Of a DNA stretch of 64,000 nucleotides, positions 18,858 through 29,200 are shown one piece after another (positions within the stretch are counted from its first letter, which is position 1; every line of letters starts with the position of its first letter). The notes under the pieces were generated by a model, which was not told the DNA's origin, ran no database searches, and saw only the letters and a program-made list of their open reading frames with translations. Source of the stretch: Aurantiacibacter zhengii (lineage in GTDB: Bacteria > Pseudomonadota > Alphaproteobacteria > Sphingomonadales > Sphingomonadaceae); the NCBI RefSeq assembly GCF_003584125.1, contig NZ_QXFL01000009.1, positions 47,208 to 111,207 of the forward strand, written 5' to 3'. Position numbers and translations under genes: made by a program.

Positions 18858-19259
18858 ATGCCCGCCGTGTTCATGCGGATGATCGACACGCGGCTGGTGC
18901 GCTACCTGCTCGCCAGCATCGGCGCGCTTGCGGTGGACGTGGGCACGTTCCTTGCCCTGCTTTCGCTTGGCGTCTGGGCGGCGGGTGCCTCTGCCATCGG
19001 CTATTGCCTCGGTATCGTGGCGCACTGGCTGCTCAGCAGCCGCGCGGTGTTCATCGGCAACGTGGCCGAAAGGGGCGCGGCCCGCACCCGGCAAAAGGCG
19101 CTGTTCGTGATTTCCGCGCTGCTGGGGCTGGGCCTCACCACCGCGATCGTCTGGGCCGGCGATACGAGCGGCATCGATCCGCGCCTTGCCAAGCTGGTGG
19201 CGATTGCCGTCAGTTTCACCGCCACCTGGATCCTGCGCAGCCGCGTGGTTTTCCGTTAG
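18858..19259 (+). CDS. GtrA family membrane protein
   Basis: A 133-aa protein with four predicted transmembrane helices and the GtrA-family end WILRSRVVFR, as well as HWLLSSRAVF in the middle. GtrA proteins are thought to flip or carry polyprenyl-phosphate-linked sugars across the inner membrane. It sits between the UGM-like flavoprotein and a large membrane protein in a tight operon (3-nt and 10-nt gaps). Confidence 0.88.
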   Translation: MPAVFMRMIDTRLVRYLLASIGALAVDVGTFLALLSLGVWAAGASAIGYCLGIVAHWLLSSRAVFIGNVAERGAARTRQKALFVISALLGLGLTTAIVWAGDTSGIDPRLAKLVAIAVSFTATWILRSRVVFR

Positions 19260-19269
19260 AGCGGGACCC

Positions 19270-21012
19270 ATGACGGGTCGGGTTCTCGATTGGCATGCCT
19301 TCGTGCGCACCTGGCATGCGGTGGTGGCCGTATGGCTCGCCTATGCCGCCGTGCGCCTTGCACTTCAGCCGCTGCTGGGTTGGGAACCGGTCGATCCCGA
19401 TGACTGGGCGCGGCTGTTGCAGGTGCGCGCCTGGCTGGATGGCCAGCCGTTCTGGGATGTCACGCAATATCGCATGAACCCGCCGCAGGGTTTTTCCATG
19501 CACTGGTCGCGGCTTGTCGACCTGCCGCTGGCGGCGCTGATGTTGCTGGTGGGCGAGACTGCGGCGATGGCTCTGGTGCCGCTGCTGTGGCTGCTTGCCG
19601 CGCTGTTCGCCCTGCGCGCGATCATGGTGCGGCTGGATTTCCCGCCACTGGCCTTCGCTTTCGGCCTCCTCGTCCTGCCGCTGTTCCCGATGCTGCCGGC
19701 CACTTTCGCACCCATGCGGATCGACCACCACGCGCCGCAGGCCGTGCTCGCGCTGGTCTGCGTTGCCCTGCTGATCCAGAACAGTCGCTGGAGCGCGATT
19801 GCCTGCGGGCTGTGTGCGGCGGCGTGGATGGTGATTTCGCTGGAAGGGCTGCCGCTGGTGGCGGTTCTCGCGGCTCTCTACGGGGTGCGCTACCTGGTCG
19901 GAGAGCGTGCCCTGCTGCCGTGGTTCCTTGGCTCGCTCGCCGTTTCGGCGGCGGCGCTGGCCTACGGCACGCGCGGCCCGCTGGTTACGACCTATTGCGA
20001 CGTGCTGCTGCCCGGCCACCTGCTGACCTTTGCCGCCGCCGCCGTGATCTCTGCCATAATCCCTTTTCTGCCGTGGCAGGACAGGCTGGCGGGACGGGCG
20101 ATTGCGCTGACGGGTATGGGGCTGGTCTGCCTGCAACTGGCGTTTGCCCTTCTTGGTCCATGCGCCACCAACCCGATGGCGCAGCTCGATCCGGTTCTGC
20201 AGGAATGGTGGCACGGGTTCATTGCCGAGGGGCTGCCGATCTGGAAGCAGTCACCTTCCGTTGCGCTGACACTGGTGTGGACCATCGGCATCATCGCACT
20301 GGGCTGGTGGCGCGCGCATTGCCGGGGGCTGTTCCACCAGGGCGGTGCCTTGCCCTGCACCCTGCTGTTCCTGTTCGCGATGGCGGCTGGCGGATACTCG
20401 CTGCTGGTCATGCGCGAAAGCGTGGTCGCACAACTCTTGGCCATCCCCTTTGCCGCACTGTTGATGGCGAGATACCTGCCGAAAGCGCGCACCATCGCTG
20501 CGCCGTTACCGCGTATCGTGGCCACGCTGGCCGCATTGGGTCTCACCACCCCGCTGTTCGCCAGCGCCTTCGCCGCGCCGCTGGATGACCTGGCTCCGCG
20601 CGCCGGCATGGCGCCAGACGTTCGCGCGCTGATGGAGGATGGGTCGTGCGACTACAGCCGCCTCGCCGCGCTGGAGCCAGGTCTCGTTGCCGCGCCGTTC
20701 GATGCCGGGCTGCGGATTTTGGGCAAGACGGATCACACGATCCTCGCGGCAAGCTACCACCGCAACCAGGCACCGATGGTGGACCTGCTGACAACGTTTA
20801 CAGGCTCAGTGGAACAGGCGCGTGCCATCCTGTCCCGCCGACAGGTGGACTATGTCGCGATCTGCGGCGCGGCGGGGGATGTGGCGCTCTACCGTTCGGC
20901 TGCGCCCGGCAATTTCGCGAACGCGCTGGTTTCGGGAGAGATACCCCGCTGGCTGGTGCTTGACGAACGGGTTAGCCAGGGTGCCTTGCGGGTCTATCGC
21001 ACGGCGTTCTGA
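19270..21012 (+). CDS. Large polytopic membrane protein, GT-C-like
   Basis: A 580-aa protein with about 10-12 transmembrane helices and a short C-terminal soluble tail. The first periplasmic loop has paired acidic residues (EPVDPDDWARLLQVR, then GFSMHWSRLVDLP near 75-87), and a later loop reads PMRIDHHAPQA. This arrangement resembles GT-C lipid-sugar-dependent glycosyltransferases, where loop-1 acidic residues are catalytic, and the GtrA neighbour fits. The family has no function I can name. The open frame begins at 19186 inside gtrA, but ATG 19270 is the sensible start. Confidence 0.65.
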   Translation: MTGRVLDWHAFVRTWHAVVAVWLAYAAVRLALQPLLGWEPVDPDDWARLLQVRAWLDGQPFWDVTQYRMNPPQGFSMHWSRLVDLPLAALMLLVGETAAMALVPLLWLLAALFALRAIMVRLDFPPLAFAFGLLVLPLFPMLPATFAPMRIDHHAPQAVLALVCVALLIQNSRWSAIACGLCAAAWMVISLEGLPLVAVLAALYGVRYLVGERALLPWFLGSLAVSAAALAYGTRGPLVTTYCDVLLPGHLLTFAAAAVISAIIPFLPWQDRLAGRAIALTGMGLVCLQLAFALLGPCATNPMAQLDPVLQEWWHGFIAEGLPIWKQSPSVALTLVWTIGIIALGWWRAHCRGLFHQGGALPCTLLFLFAMAAGGYSLLVMRESVVAQLLAIPFAALLMARYLPKARTIAAPLPRIVATLAALGLTTPLFASAFAAPLDDLAPRAGMAPDVRALMEDGSCDYSRLAALEPGLVAAPFDAGLRILGKTDHTILAASYHRNQAPMVDLLTTFTGSVEQARAILSRRQVDYVAICGAAGDVALYRSAAPGNFANALVSGEIPRWLVLDERVSQGALRVYRTAF

Positions 21013-21020
21013 GGGGGCTG

Positions 21021-21521
21021 TCAGGCCGGGCGGAATTCCAGTGCAACGCCATTGATGCAATGACGATGCCCGGTGGGACGCGGCCCGTCGTTGAAACGGT
21101 GGCCAAGGTGGCCCCCGCAATCGGCGCAGTGTTCCTCGGTGCGGGGATAGCCAAGCTTGTAATCGGTGGTGAAGCCCACGGCACCATCGTCGATCGCGCG
21201 CCAGAAACTGGGCCAGCCGGTGCCGCTTTCGAACTTGTGCGCGCTGGAGAACAGCCGATTGCCGCAGCCCTGGCAATGGTAGGTGCCGCGCCGCTCCTCG
21301 TCATTAAGAGGCGAGGAATAGGCGCGCTCGGTCGCCTCTTCGCGCAACACGCGAAATTCGGCCCGGGTCAGCCGTTCGCGCCACTGGGCTTCGGAATAGG
21401 AGACTGGGAAGTTCTGTTGGGCGCGCGCCTCGCTGCCTCCGCAGGCGGCAAGCACCGGGACGGATGCCCCGGCGCCGAGCCATGCGAGGGCGGAGCGGCG
21501 GGATAGGGATTTTCGTGTCAT
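21021..21521 (-). CDS. msrB: Peptide-methionine (R)-S-oxide reductase, Tat-exported
   Basis: A 166-aa enzyme reducing methionine-R-sulfoxide. The N-terminus has a twin-arginine signal (SLSRRSALAWLGAG, RR at 8-9) ending in the lipobox VLAAC (Cys27), so it may be a Tat-exported lipoprotein. The zinc-binding CQGC and CADC pairs and the catalytic RHCINGVALEF (Cys155) are present. The frame is open far upstream but that part is a shadow of the ABC permease. It complements the exported MsrA at 4.5 kb to repair both sulfoxide stereoisomers outside the cytoplasm. Confidence 0.93.
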   Translation of the reverse strand: MTRKSLSRRSALAWLGAGASVPVLAACGGSEARAQQNFPVSYSEAQWRERLTRAEFRVLREEATERAYSSPLNDEERRGTYHCQGCGNRLFSSAHKFESGTGWPSFWRAIDDGAVGFTTDYKLGYPRTEEHCADCGGHLGHRFNDGPRPTGHRHCINGVALEFRPA

Positions 21522-21532
21522 GGCACAGGTTA

Positions 21533-22801
21533 TTATGCGGGCGGGGTAGAACGGTTCCTGAACGTGTCTTTCACCAGTTTGCCGAGAGAGCGCGAGGATC
21601 TCGCGGCGCGCGGCCCGCTTTTCATCACGCGCTTGCGGAACAGGCTGGCGCCCGCCTTCACGAATACCGCGACGCACAGTCCCTGCCAGGCCAGCGCGAC
21701 CAGATGCGGCCAAAGCGCCTCGTCGGTGGCCGCACGCGCCACCATGGCAAAGGGCGAGGAGAGGGGGAATGCCATGGCCGTGTACTCGATCCATCCGCCC
21801 TGGTCGGTCACTGCAAGGCTGGCGAAGAAGAATACCAGGATCTGGAACATCGTGGCCGGCATCGACAGGGTCTGCACCTCGCGCACCGTGGTCGCCAGCG
21901 ATCCCACCGCAAGGAAAATAGCCCCCAGCAGCAGGTAACCCATGCCGAAATAGGCGGCGAACAGGGCGAAGAACATCGGCCAGCCGACGCCCGGATTGGC
22001 ATAGTCCGACAGCGATACCCCGCCCGCGGTCAGCACGGCAAAGCCGGTGGTGCCCCACACCGCGATGCCGACGACCGATATGCCCAGCATGGCGAACAGC
22101 TTGCCCAGGAAAACCGCGTCCATCGGGATGGCGGCGGCCAGGATCTCGATGATCTTGTTGCCCTTCTCCTCGACGAGGTTGGACAGCACCATGCTGGCAA
22201 GCAGCATGATAAGGAGGAACAGCAGCAACTGGCCCCCCTGCGCGGTGCGCAGCCGTCCGGTATTCTCGGACGCGCCGCTGGTTTCCACCGTGGCGGTGGT
22301 GACGGCGGGGTAGGTCTGCGCGCCCGGCTGGCTGGCGTGAGCGGCCACAAGCGCTACCATGCCCTCCCACCGGGTGAGACGGCCCGCCGTCGCAGTGAGC
22401 TTCGGCGCTTCGGGCGTGCCGCTGACGATGGCGGCCAGGCTGCCCTCGCGGTTTTCGAGATAGGTTGCTGCGTCGAAATCTTCGCCAGGGGCGAGCCGTT
22501 CCAGTTCCACCATGTTGGGCAGGGCAGGCCCGACAAGGTCGCGCACCTCGTCCTGCGCGGCCAGCATGGCATCGACATCGCGCGATTCCATCGCGATGCC
22601 GACATCGGCGGATGTCGCCTCGGACTGCACCTGCGCGCCCACGCCGCCTGCCAGCGCCATCACGAACACCGGGAACAGCGGGCCGAGCAGGAAGAAGATG
22701 AAGGCGCGGCTCAGCAGGATGGCGGTAAAATCGCGCCGGGCGATTACATAGGCCGCGCGCCACATGGAAAGGCGTCCGCCGTTTCTCACCGAATGGTTCA
22801 T
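21533..22801 (-). CDS. ABC-2 type transporter permease (NatB-like)
   Basis: A 422-aa inner-membrane protein: one N-terminal helix (about 30-50), a large extracytoplasmic domain (about 55-180), then five or six helices. This is the NatB/ABC-2 layout, with segments VLSNLVEEKGNKIIEIL and PMDAVFLGKLFAM typical of the family. It forms an exporter with the ATPase encoded just upstream (4-bp ATGA overlap). The substrate is unknown; NatAB of Bacillus exports sodium. Confidence 0.88.
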   Translation of the reverse strand: MNHSVRNGGRLSMWRAAYVIARRDFTAILLSRAFIFFLLGPLFPVFVMALAGGVGAQVQSEATSADVGIAMESRDVDAMLAAQDEVRDLVGPALPNMVELERLAPGEDFDAATYLENREGSLAAIVSGTPEAPKLTATAGRLTRWEGMVALVAAHASQPGAQTYPAVTTATVETSGASENTGRLRTAQGGQLLLFLLIMLLASMVLSNLVEEKGNKIIEILAAAIPMDAVFLGKLFAMLGISVVGIAVWGTTGFAVLTAGGVSLSDYANPGVGWPMFFALFAAYFGMGYLLLGAIFLAVGSLATTVREVQTLSMPATMFQILVFFFASLAVTDQGGWIEYTAMAFPLSSPFAMVARAATDEALWPHLVALAWQGLCVAVFVKAGASLFRKRVMKSGPRAARSSRSLGKLVKDTFRNRSTPPA

Positions 22802-23778
22802 GCCGGTTTTCCTTCCGCATCGGCAACCATGTCGCGCGCTGCGGCCTCACCGGCGATGGCGACGAAGGCATCGTGCAGGCCGGCGCGTTCGATCGACAGC
22901 GAGAGGATGCCTGCCTCGCCTTCGATCAGGGCTTTCAACAGGGGTTCGATACCGCTTTCGGGAAGCGGGAAATGGAAGAAATCGCCGACCTGCCGGGTCT
23001 CGGCGGGCAGGGCGGTACGCCACCGGCCCTCGCGCTTGCGGGTTTCCAGCCGCACCTGCGCCGGGATGCGGTCGCGCGCCTCCTCCACACTGCCGGCATA
23101 GGGCACCTTGCCGCCCGCGATGATGGCGATGTTCTCGCACAACCGCTCTGCGTGGGCGATCACGTGAGTGGAGAAGATAACCGTCGTGCCCTTGTCGGCA
23201 AGACCTCGGATCAGCCCTTCCAGCTTGCCCTGGTTGATCGCGTCGAGACCGCTGAAAGGTTCGTCGAACACCACCAGTTTCGGCTCGTGCACCAGCGTGC
23301 CGAGCAACTGGACCGTCTGCGCCATACCTTTCGACAACTGGCGAATCTGCTTGTCCACTGCATGGCCCAGACCGTGCGCTTCCATCAGTTCCTTGCCGCG
23401 TTCGCGCCCCACGTCCAGCGGCAGGCCACGCAGCGCGCCCATGAAGCCGATCGCTTCGTAGGCCTTCATCGCGGGGTAGAGGCCGCGCTCTTCGGGAAGG
23501 TAGCCGATCAGGCGGGCGACATCCTGCGGGTTTTCCGCGCCCAGCACGCGGCGATAGCCGGCGTCGGGATCGATGATGCCCAGCAGCATGCGCAAGCTGG
23601 TTGTCTTGCCCGCGCCATTGGGGCCAAGGATGCCGTAGATCGCGCCTGCGGGCACGGCGATGTCCACGCCGTCCACCGCCAGCGTGCCGTCGAACCGCTT
23701 AACGAGGCCGTGCGCCTCGATTGCCAGATTGCGCGAGTTTTCCGTGCTCGCTTGGAATTCACCTGTCGCCATATCCAT
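22798..23778 (-). CDS. ABC transporter ATP-binding protein (NatA-like)
   Basis: A 326-aa ATPase with Walker A GPNGAGKTT near residue 54, Q-loop YLPEERGLYP, signature LSKGMAQ (the NatA-type variant of LSGGQ), Walker B LVVFDEPFSGLD and switch FSTHVI. A C-terminal extension of about 80 residues is typical of this subfamily. First gene of the exporter operon, which continues into msrB with an 11-nt gap. ATG 23778 and ATG 23772 are both possible starts. Confidence 0.92.
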   Translation of the reverse strand: MDMATGEFQASTENSRNLAIEAHGLVKRFDGTLAVDGVDIAVPAGAIYGILGPNGAGKTTSLRMLLGIIDPDAGYRRVLGAENPQDVARLIGYLPEERGLYPAMKAYEAIGFMGALRGLPLDVGRERGKELMEAHGLGHAVDKQIRQLSKGMAQTVQLLGTLVHEPKLVVFDEPFSGLDAINQGKLEGLIRGLADKGTTVIFSTHVIAHAERLCENIAIIAGGKVPYAGSVEEARDRIPAQVRLETRKREGRWRTALPAETRQVGDFFHFPLPESGIEPLLKALIEGEAGILSLSIERAGLHDAFVAIAGEAAARDMVADAEGKPA

Positions 23779-23823
23779 GCTGTATCAGCTATCGCAAAGG
23801 AATGAACGGGATGAACCCGCATA

Positions 23824-24897
23824 ATGGTTAATTGCCGCGATACCATTTCGCTTGAGCAGGCGCTCAAGGCGAAAGCGCGCGAGCTGGGCTTCGCCGCTGT
23901 CGGCATCACGCACGCGCAGGACGATCCGCTGCGGGCGGAGCGGCTGCATGCGTGGCTGGGTGCAGGTTGTCACGGCGACATGGCCTGGATGCAGGACCGC
24001 GCCGATGTCCGCCAAGGGCCGAAGAGCATGTGGCCCGAAGCGAAAAGCGTGATCGCGCTGGGCATGAGCTACGCTCCCGAAGAGGATCCGCTGGCAGAAG
24101 GCGAGGCGAAGATTTCCGTGTACGCGCGGGGGCGCGATTATCACGACGTGGTGAAAAAGGCTCTGAAAGCGCTGGCGCGCTGGCTGGTGGAAGAACGACC
24201 CGGAACGCAGCTGAAGGTTTTCGTCGATACTGCGCCGGTGATGGAAAAACCGCTGGGCGAGGCGGCGGGGATCGGCTGGCAGGGCAAGCACACCAACCTC
24301 GTCAGCCGCGAACATGGCAGTTGGCTGTTCCTCGGGGCGATCTATACCACGCTTGAGCTTTCACCCGACGTCCCGCACGATGACCGTTGCGGTTCGTGCC
24401 GCGCCTGTCAGGATGCCTGCCCGACGAATGCCTTCCCCCAACCGTATCGGTTAGATGCGCGCCGCTGCATCTCCTATCTGACGATAGAGCACAAAGGGCC
24501 AATCCCGTACGAGTTCCGCGAGGCCATCGGCAACCGCATCTACGGCTGCGACGATTGCCTGGCGGTCTGTCCGTGGAACAAGTTCGCCGATACGGCTGCG
24601 CGCCACATGAAGCTGGCCCCGCGCGAGGACCTGGTCGATCCGCCGCTGGCAGACCTGCTGGCGCTGGATGACGCCGCGTTTCGCGCAAGGTTCTCGGGTT
24701 CTCCGATAAAGCGGGTCGGACGCGACCGGTTCGTGCGCAACTGCCTGATCGCCGCCGGGAACAGCGCCGACGCAGCGCTGGTGCCGCAGGTGCAGGCGCT
24801 GGCGAAAGACCCCGATCCGGTCGTGGCCGAAGCGGCCCAGTGGGCGCTTTCCCGGTTGGATCGACAGTTTCCGATCGGCTCTTTCGACCGCGTCTAG
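23824..24897 (+). CDS. queG: Epoxyqueuosine reductase
   Basis: Catalyses the last step of queuosine synthesis, reducing epoxyqueuosine in tRNAs with GUN anticodons, using cobalamin and two 4Fe-4S clusters. The 357-aa product has the expected length. Ferredoxin-type motifs [16 protein letters not shown] and [13 protein letters not shown] are visible at about 180-260, and a HEAT-like C-terminal region ([14 protein letters not shown]) closes it. The start codon overlaps a GCATAAT sequence, so an alternative start downstream cannot be excluded. Confidence 0.94.
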   Translation: MVNCRDTISLEQALKAKARELGFAAVGITHAQDDPLRAERLHAWLGAGCHGDMAWMQDRADVRQGPKSMWPEAKSVIALGMSYAPEEDPLAEGEAKISVYARGRDYHDVVKKALKALARWLVEERPGTQLKVFVDTAPVMEKPLGEAAGIGWQGKHTNLVSREHGSWLFLGAIYTTLELSPDVPHDDRCGSCRACQDACPTNAFPQPYRLDARRCISYLTIEHKGPIPYEFREAIGNRIYGCDDCLAVCPWNKFADTAARHMKLAPREDLVDPPLADLLALDDAAFRARFSGSPIKRVGRDRFVRNCLIAAGNSADAALVPQVQALAKDPDPVVAEAAQWALSRLDRQFPIGSFDRV

Positions 24898-24922
24898 CGA
24901 AAACCCCCTAGCGGAAACGAAC

Positions 24923-26146
24923 CTACAGCATGTCCTTGAGCGGAACTTCGGTATCCATCAGCAGCTCGGGCGATACCGACGCGCGGGCTTTCACCAGCTT
25001 GCCGCCACCGACGTAATCCTTCACCGAATTGACCGCGTCGACGGCGATGACCACCCCGTCACGCAGGTAGATCACCGAGAAGCTGCGGTCGGCCGGGTCC
25101 CCGCGCAGCACGGTGGTATCGTGATCTAAGTTCAGTCCCGCTGTCTGCAACTTGATATCGTACTGGTTCGACCAGAACCACGGCATGGCATCGTAGGGCT
25201 GCGGATCGCCGCAGATCGCCCTGGCTACCGTATTGGCCATGTCGTTGGCGTTCTGCACGCTTTCCAGCCGGATCACCGCGCCATTGGCATAGGGGCTGGC
25301 GTGCGCGGCGCAGTCGCCGATTGCATAGACCTTTTCCAGGCTGGTGTGACAGGTATCGGAAACGTCCACTCCGTTGGCGCCGGCTGCGCCCGCAGCAATC
25401 AGCGGCCCGACCGACGGCACGATACCGATCCCCGCCACCACCGCATCGCAGGGGATGGTTTCGCCATCGGCCAGCGTTACGCCGGTGACGCGGGTTTCGC
25501 CCTCCAGCCGTTCCACCTGGCAGCCGAGGCGCACGTCGACCCCCTGGCGGCGGTGTTCGTCGGCAAAGAAATGGGAGAGATCTTCACCGGCCACGCGCGA
25601 CAGCAGGCGGTCGAGCGATTCGATCAGCGTCACTTCGCAGCCCAGCTTGCGCAGCACTGCGGCAGCTTCCAGCCCGATGTATCCGCCGCCGATGACAACG
25701 AATTTCTTCGCGCCCCCGTCCAGGTCCGCCATCAGTTCGGTCACGTCGCGCCGGTCGCGCACTGCATGGACACCGGCAAGCTGCGCGCCAGGGCAGGACA
25801 GGCGGCGGGCATCGCCCCCGCCAGACCAGATCAGCCGTCCGTAACCCACCGTCCCGCCGGAGCTGAGGGTCACTTCCTTCGCCTCGGGCTCGATCTTGGT
25901 GACAGCCTCGCCCAGTGTCAGTCCAATGCCCTTGTCGGCCCAGAACTGCTCGGGCCGGATCAGGATACGTTCGAAGGTTTTGTTGCCGGCGAGGTATTCC
26001 TTCGACAGCGGGGGGCGCTCATACGGCGGATTGGGATCGCGTCCGATAATCTGGATCGAGCCTTCAAAGCCGTTCTGGCGCAGGGCGATCGCAGCCTGTG
26101 CGCCGCCGTGCCCCCCACCGACGATGACAACATCATAATGGTCCAT
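24923..26146 (-). CDS. FAD-dependent ferredoxin reductase-like oxidoreductase
   Basis: A 407-aa flavoprotein of the putidaredoxin/rhodocoxin reductase type, which passes electrons from NAD(P)H to a 2Fe-2S ferredoxin, often for a P450 or dioxygenase. The FAD site [14 protein letters not shown] is near the N-terminus, [11 protein letters not shown] near 45, the NAD site [16 protein letters not shown] near 150, and the second FAD motif [10 protein letters not shown] near 275. No ferredoxin or oxygenase gene lies next to it. ATG 26146 is preferred; GTG 26152 would add two residues. Confidence 0.87.
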   Translation of the reverse strand: MDHYDVVIVGGGHGGAQAAIALRQNGFEGSIQIIGRDPNPPYERPPLSKEYLAGNKTFERILIRPEQFWADKGIGLTLGEAVTKIEPEAKEVTLSSGGTVGYGRLIWSGGGDARRLSCPGAQLAGVHAVRDRRDVTELMADLDGGAKKFVVIGGGYIGLEAAAVLRKLGCEVTLIESLDRLLSRVAGEDLSHFFADEHRRQGVDVRLGCQVERLEGETRVTGVTLADGETIPCDAVVAGIGIVPSVGPLIAAGAAGANGVDVSDTCHTSLEKVYAIGDCAAHASPYANGAVIRLESVQNANDMANTVARAICGDPQPYDAMPWFWSNQYDIKLQTAGLNLDHDTTVLRGDPADRSFSVIYLRDGVVIAVDAVNSVKDYVGGGKLVKARASVSPELLMDTEVPLKDML

Positions 26147-26205
26147 GGGCACGGCGGTTCGCCAATATTGCGCCGCGCGTCAAGCTTGATACCTCTCCAT
26201 GCGTC

Positions 26206-29200
26206 TTACCCCAGCAACAGGTTACGGGCCTGGCTGGCGATCTGGGCAAGCATCGCCGGGGCGACCGGTGTGGCGGCCTGGGCACGGCGGACCATCCGGC
26301 GGAACTGGGCCACCGGCTTCTCGTTCGCTTCTGCCCATTCCTCGATCAGGGCCAGCGGATCACCGGCAGACTTGCCCCGCTTGCGTGCCAGCCCGCGGAG
26401 GAATTCGAAGCGCATGGCCTGGAAATCGCGCGCAAGGCCCGCCACCAGCAACCGCTCCCACGGATCAGACGGCGACATGACCGCCGCGCGCGACTGCGCC
26501 CAGTCAATGCCCAGCAGGCTGCCCAGCCTGATGAAGGCGTGGGCGAGATCGATCACGCCAATACTCGTTTCGCTGGCGAGGCGGGCGATGCCGATGGCAC
26601 CGTCGAGCGCGAAGAGCTGGGCAACCTGCTCGGCCAGCTTGGCGGGCGCGCCCTTCTCGCACATGCGGGCGGCGATCTCTTCGACGTGGGCACGCGCCTC
26701 ATCGCCCAGCAGGGTGTCGACGTTCTCGGCCAGTTCGGCGACCGTGTCGGCGATTTCCTCGCGCAACTGCGAAGGTGACATCGTGCCGCCGCCCGACCGC
26801 AGCAGGTCGGCGATATGGCCGCGCAGGGCCAGGGCCGCCTGGTCGAACAGCATAAGCCGCGCTGTTTCCGGCATTTTCGCGGTTTCCGCCGCGTGCCAGA
26901 TCTCGTCCATTCCCAGCAGCTTGCTGGCCGCAACGAAGCCGTTACCGATCAGGCCCAGCCCGGCACCTTCTTCCTCGGCCAGTTCGAAGGGGTGCAACAT
27001 GCCCATGCGGTTGACGACCTTGTTGGCCACTACCGTACCCACGATTTCATTGCGCAGCCGGTGCTCCAGCAACTGCTTGCGGAAACCTTCCTGCAGTTGC
27101 GGGGGGAAGTCGGCCAGCACCAGCGGGTCTGCCGCATCGTCGCCTGCCAGCGGACTGGATTCGACGGCATCCTGCAACACCAGCTTGGAGTGCGAGAGAA
27201 GGACGGCCAGTTCGGGCCGTACCAGTCCGCGACCCTCGCCGGAGCGGCGCTTCAGCGTTTCGGCATCGCCCAAGCCCTCGTTATCGGGATCGAGACCGCC
27301 CAGTTCCTCCAGCGTTTCGATCAGGCGGGCCTGCGCGCCGACGGTGCGGCTGCCGCCCTGCTCGGCGATGGAGAGGGCAAGCGCCTGCAGGCGGTTATCC
27401 TCAAGCACCAAAGCGGCCACTTCCTCGGTCATGTCCTTGAGCAGCGCATTGCGACGCTCTTCGGAAATGCGCCCGGCGGCGCGGGCCGCGGCCAGCGCAA
27501 TCTTGATATTCACCTCGTTATCCGAGCAATCGACGCCTGCCGAATTGTCGATGAAGTCGGTATTGATGCGGCCCCCGTTCAGGGCGAATTCGATGCGCCC
27601 GGCCTGCGTCAGGCCAAGGTTTGCCCCCTCGCCGACAACCTTCACGCGCAGGTCTTCCCCGTCGACACGCAGCGCGTCGTTGGCGGGGTCCCCCACATCG
27701 GCGCTGCTCTCGTCGCTCGATTTTACGTAGGTGCCGATGCCCCCGAACCACAGCAGGTCGGCGGGGCTTTTCAGGATTGCCGAGATCAGGCTGTCGGGGT
27801 CGATCCCGCCTTCCTTCAGCTCGCTTTCGGCAATGCCGAGGGCGTCCATCGCGGTCTTTGTCAGATCGATCCGCTTCATCGTGCGGGGATAGATGCCGCC
27901 CCCGCGAGAGATCAGCTTCTCGTCGTATTCCGCCCAGTTGGACCGTTCCATCTCGAACAGGCGCTTGCGCTCCTTCCAGCTGGCGGCAGGATCGGGGTCG
28001 GGATCGATGAAGATGTGACGATGGTCGAAAGCGGCGATCAGCTTGATCGATTTCGACAGCAGCATGCCGTTGCCGAACACGTCGCCCGACATGTCTCCGC
28101 AGCCCACTACGCGCACCGGATCGGTCTGCACGTCGACGCCCATTTCAAGGAAGTGGCGCTGCACCGAAATCCACGCGCCACGTGCGGTGATGCCCATTTC
28201 CTTGTGGTCGTAACCGTTGGAGCCGCCGCTGGCGAAGGCATCGCCCAGCCAGAAATCGTGTTCCAGTGCGATGGCGTTCGCGGTGTCGGAGAAGGTGGCC
28301 GTGCCCTTGTCGGCGGCTACCACGAAATAGGGATCGTCCCCGTCGTGCCTGACGACACCGTCGGGATGGACGACCCTTTCGCCTTCGTAGTTGTCGGTGA
28401 TCGACAGCAGCGCGCGGATATAGACCTTGTAGCTTTCCTTGCCCTCGGTGAACCATGCATCGCGGTCGATCGCCGGGTTGGGCAAGCGCTTGGGATAGAA
28501 GCCGCCCTTCGCGCCGGTGGGCACGATCACGGCATTCTTGACCTTCTGCGCTTTCATCAGGCCCAGCACCTCGGTGCGGAAGTCGTCGCGCCGGTCCGAC
28601 CAGCGGATGCCGCCGCGCGCCACTGGTCCGGCGCGCAGGTGCACGCCCTCGACGCGGCGCGAATAGACGAAGATTTCGCGCCACGGAACGGGCTTGGGCA
28701 GGCCCGGCACCTGCGCGGAATCGAACTTGAACGCCAATGCATCTGCCGCCGAAGGCGCAAAGGCATTGGTCCGCAGGATCGCGCGCAGCGTCGTCCAGTA
28801 GAGGCGCAGGATGCGGTCGTCGTTGATGGCGCTGACTTCGGCCAGGCCGGAGCGGATCTCGTCGTCGATGCCCTCAGCGGTCTTGGCGCGGTCACCCTTG
28901 GTAGAGGGATCGTGCAGCGCGATGAACAGGTCGATCAGTCCGCGCGTCACCTTGGGCGCGGCGGCCAGCGCATCCACCACGGTGTAGATGGTGAAGGCGA
29001 TGTTCGCCTGGCGCAGGTAGCGATAGAACGCACGCAGCCAATCCGTCTCGCGCGCGACCAGGCCGGACACCACTACCAGACGGTTGAACACATCGTCCTC
29101 GGCATGTTCGTTGAGGACGGCGGACACGGCCTCCTCGATATCGGCGGCGCGGGAAAGCACCTCGTCGTACCCCACGCCTGCGGGGAGACCCAGGGTGAAA

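Noticed and set aside
21522..22871. Upstream extension of the msrB frame
   Set aside because: It covers the ABC permease in another frame; MsrB has a clear Tat signal starting at 21521.
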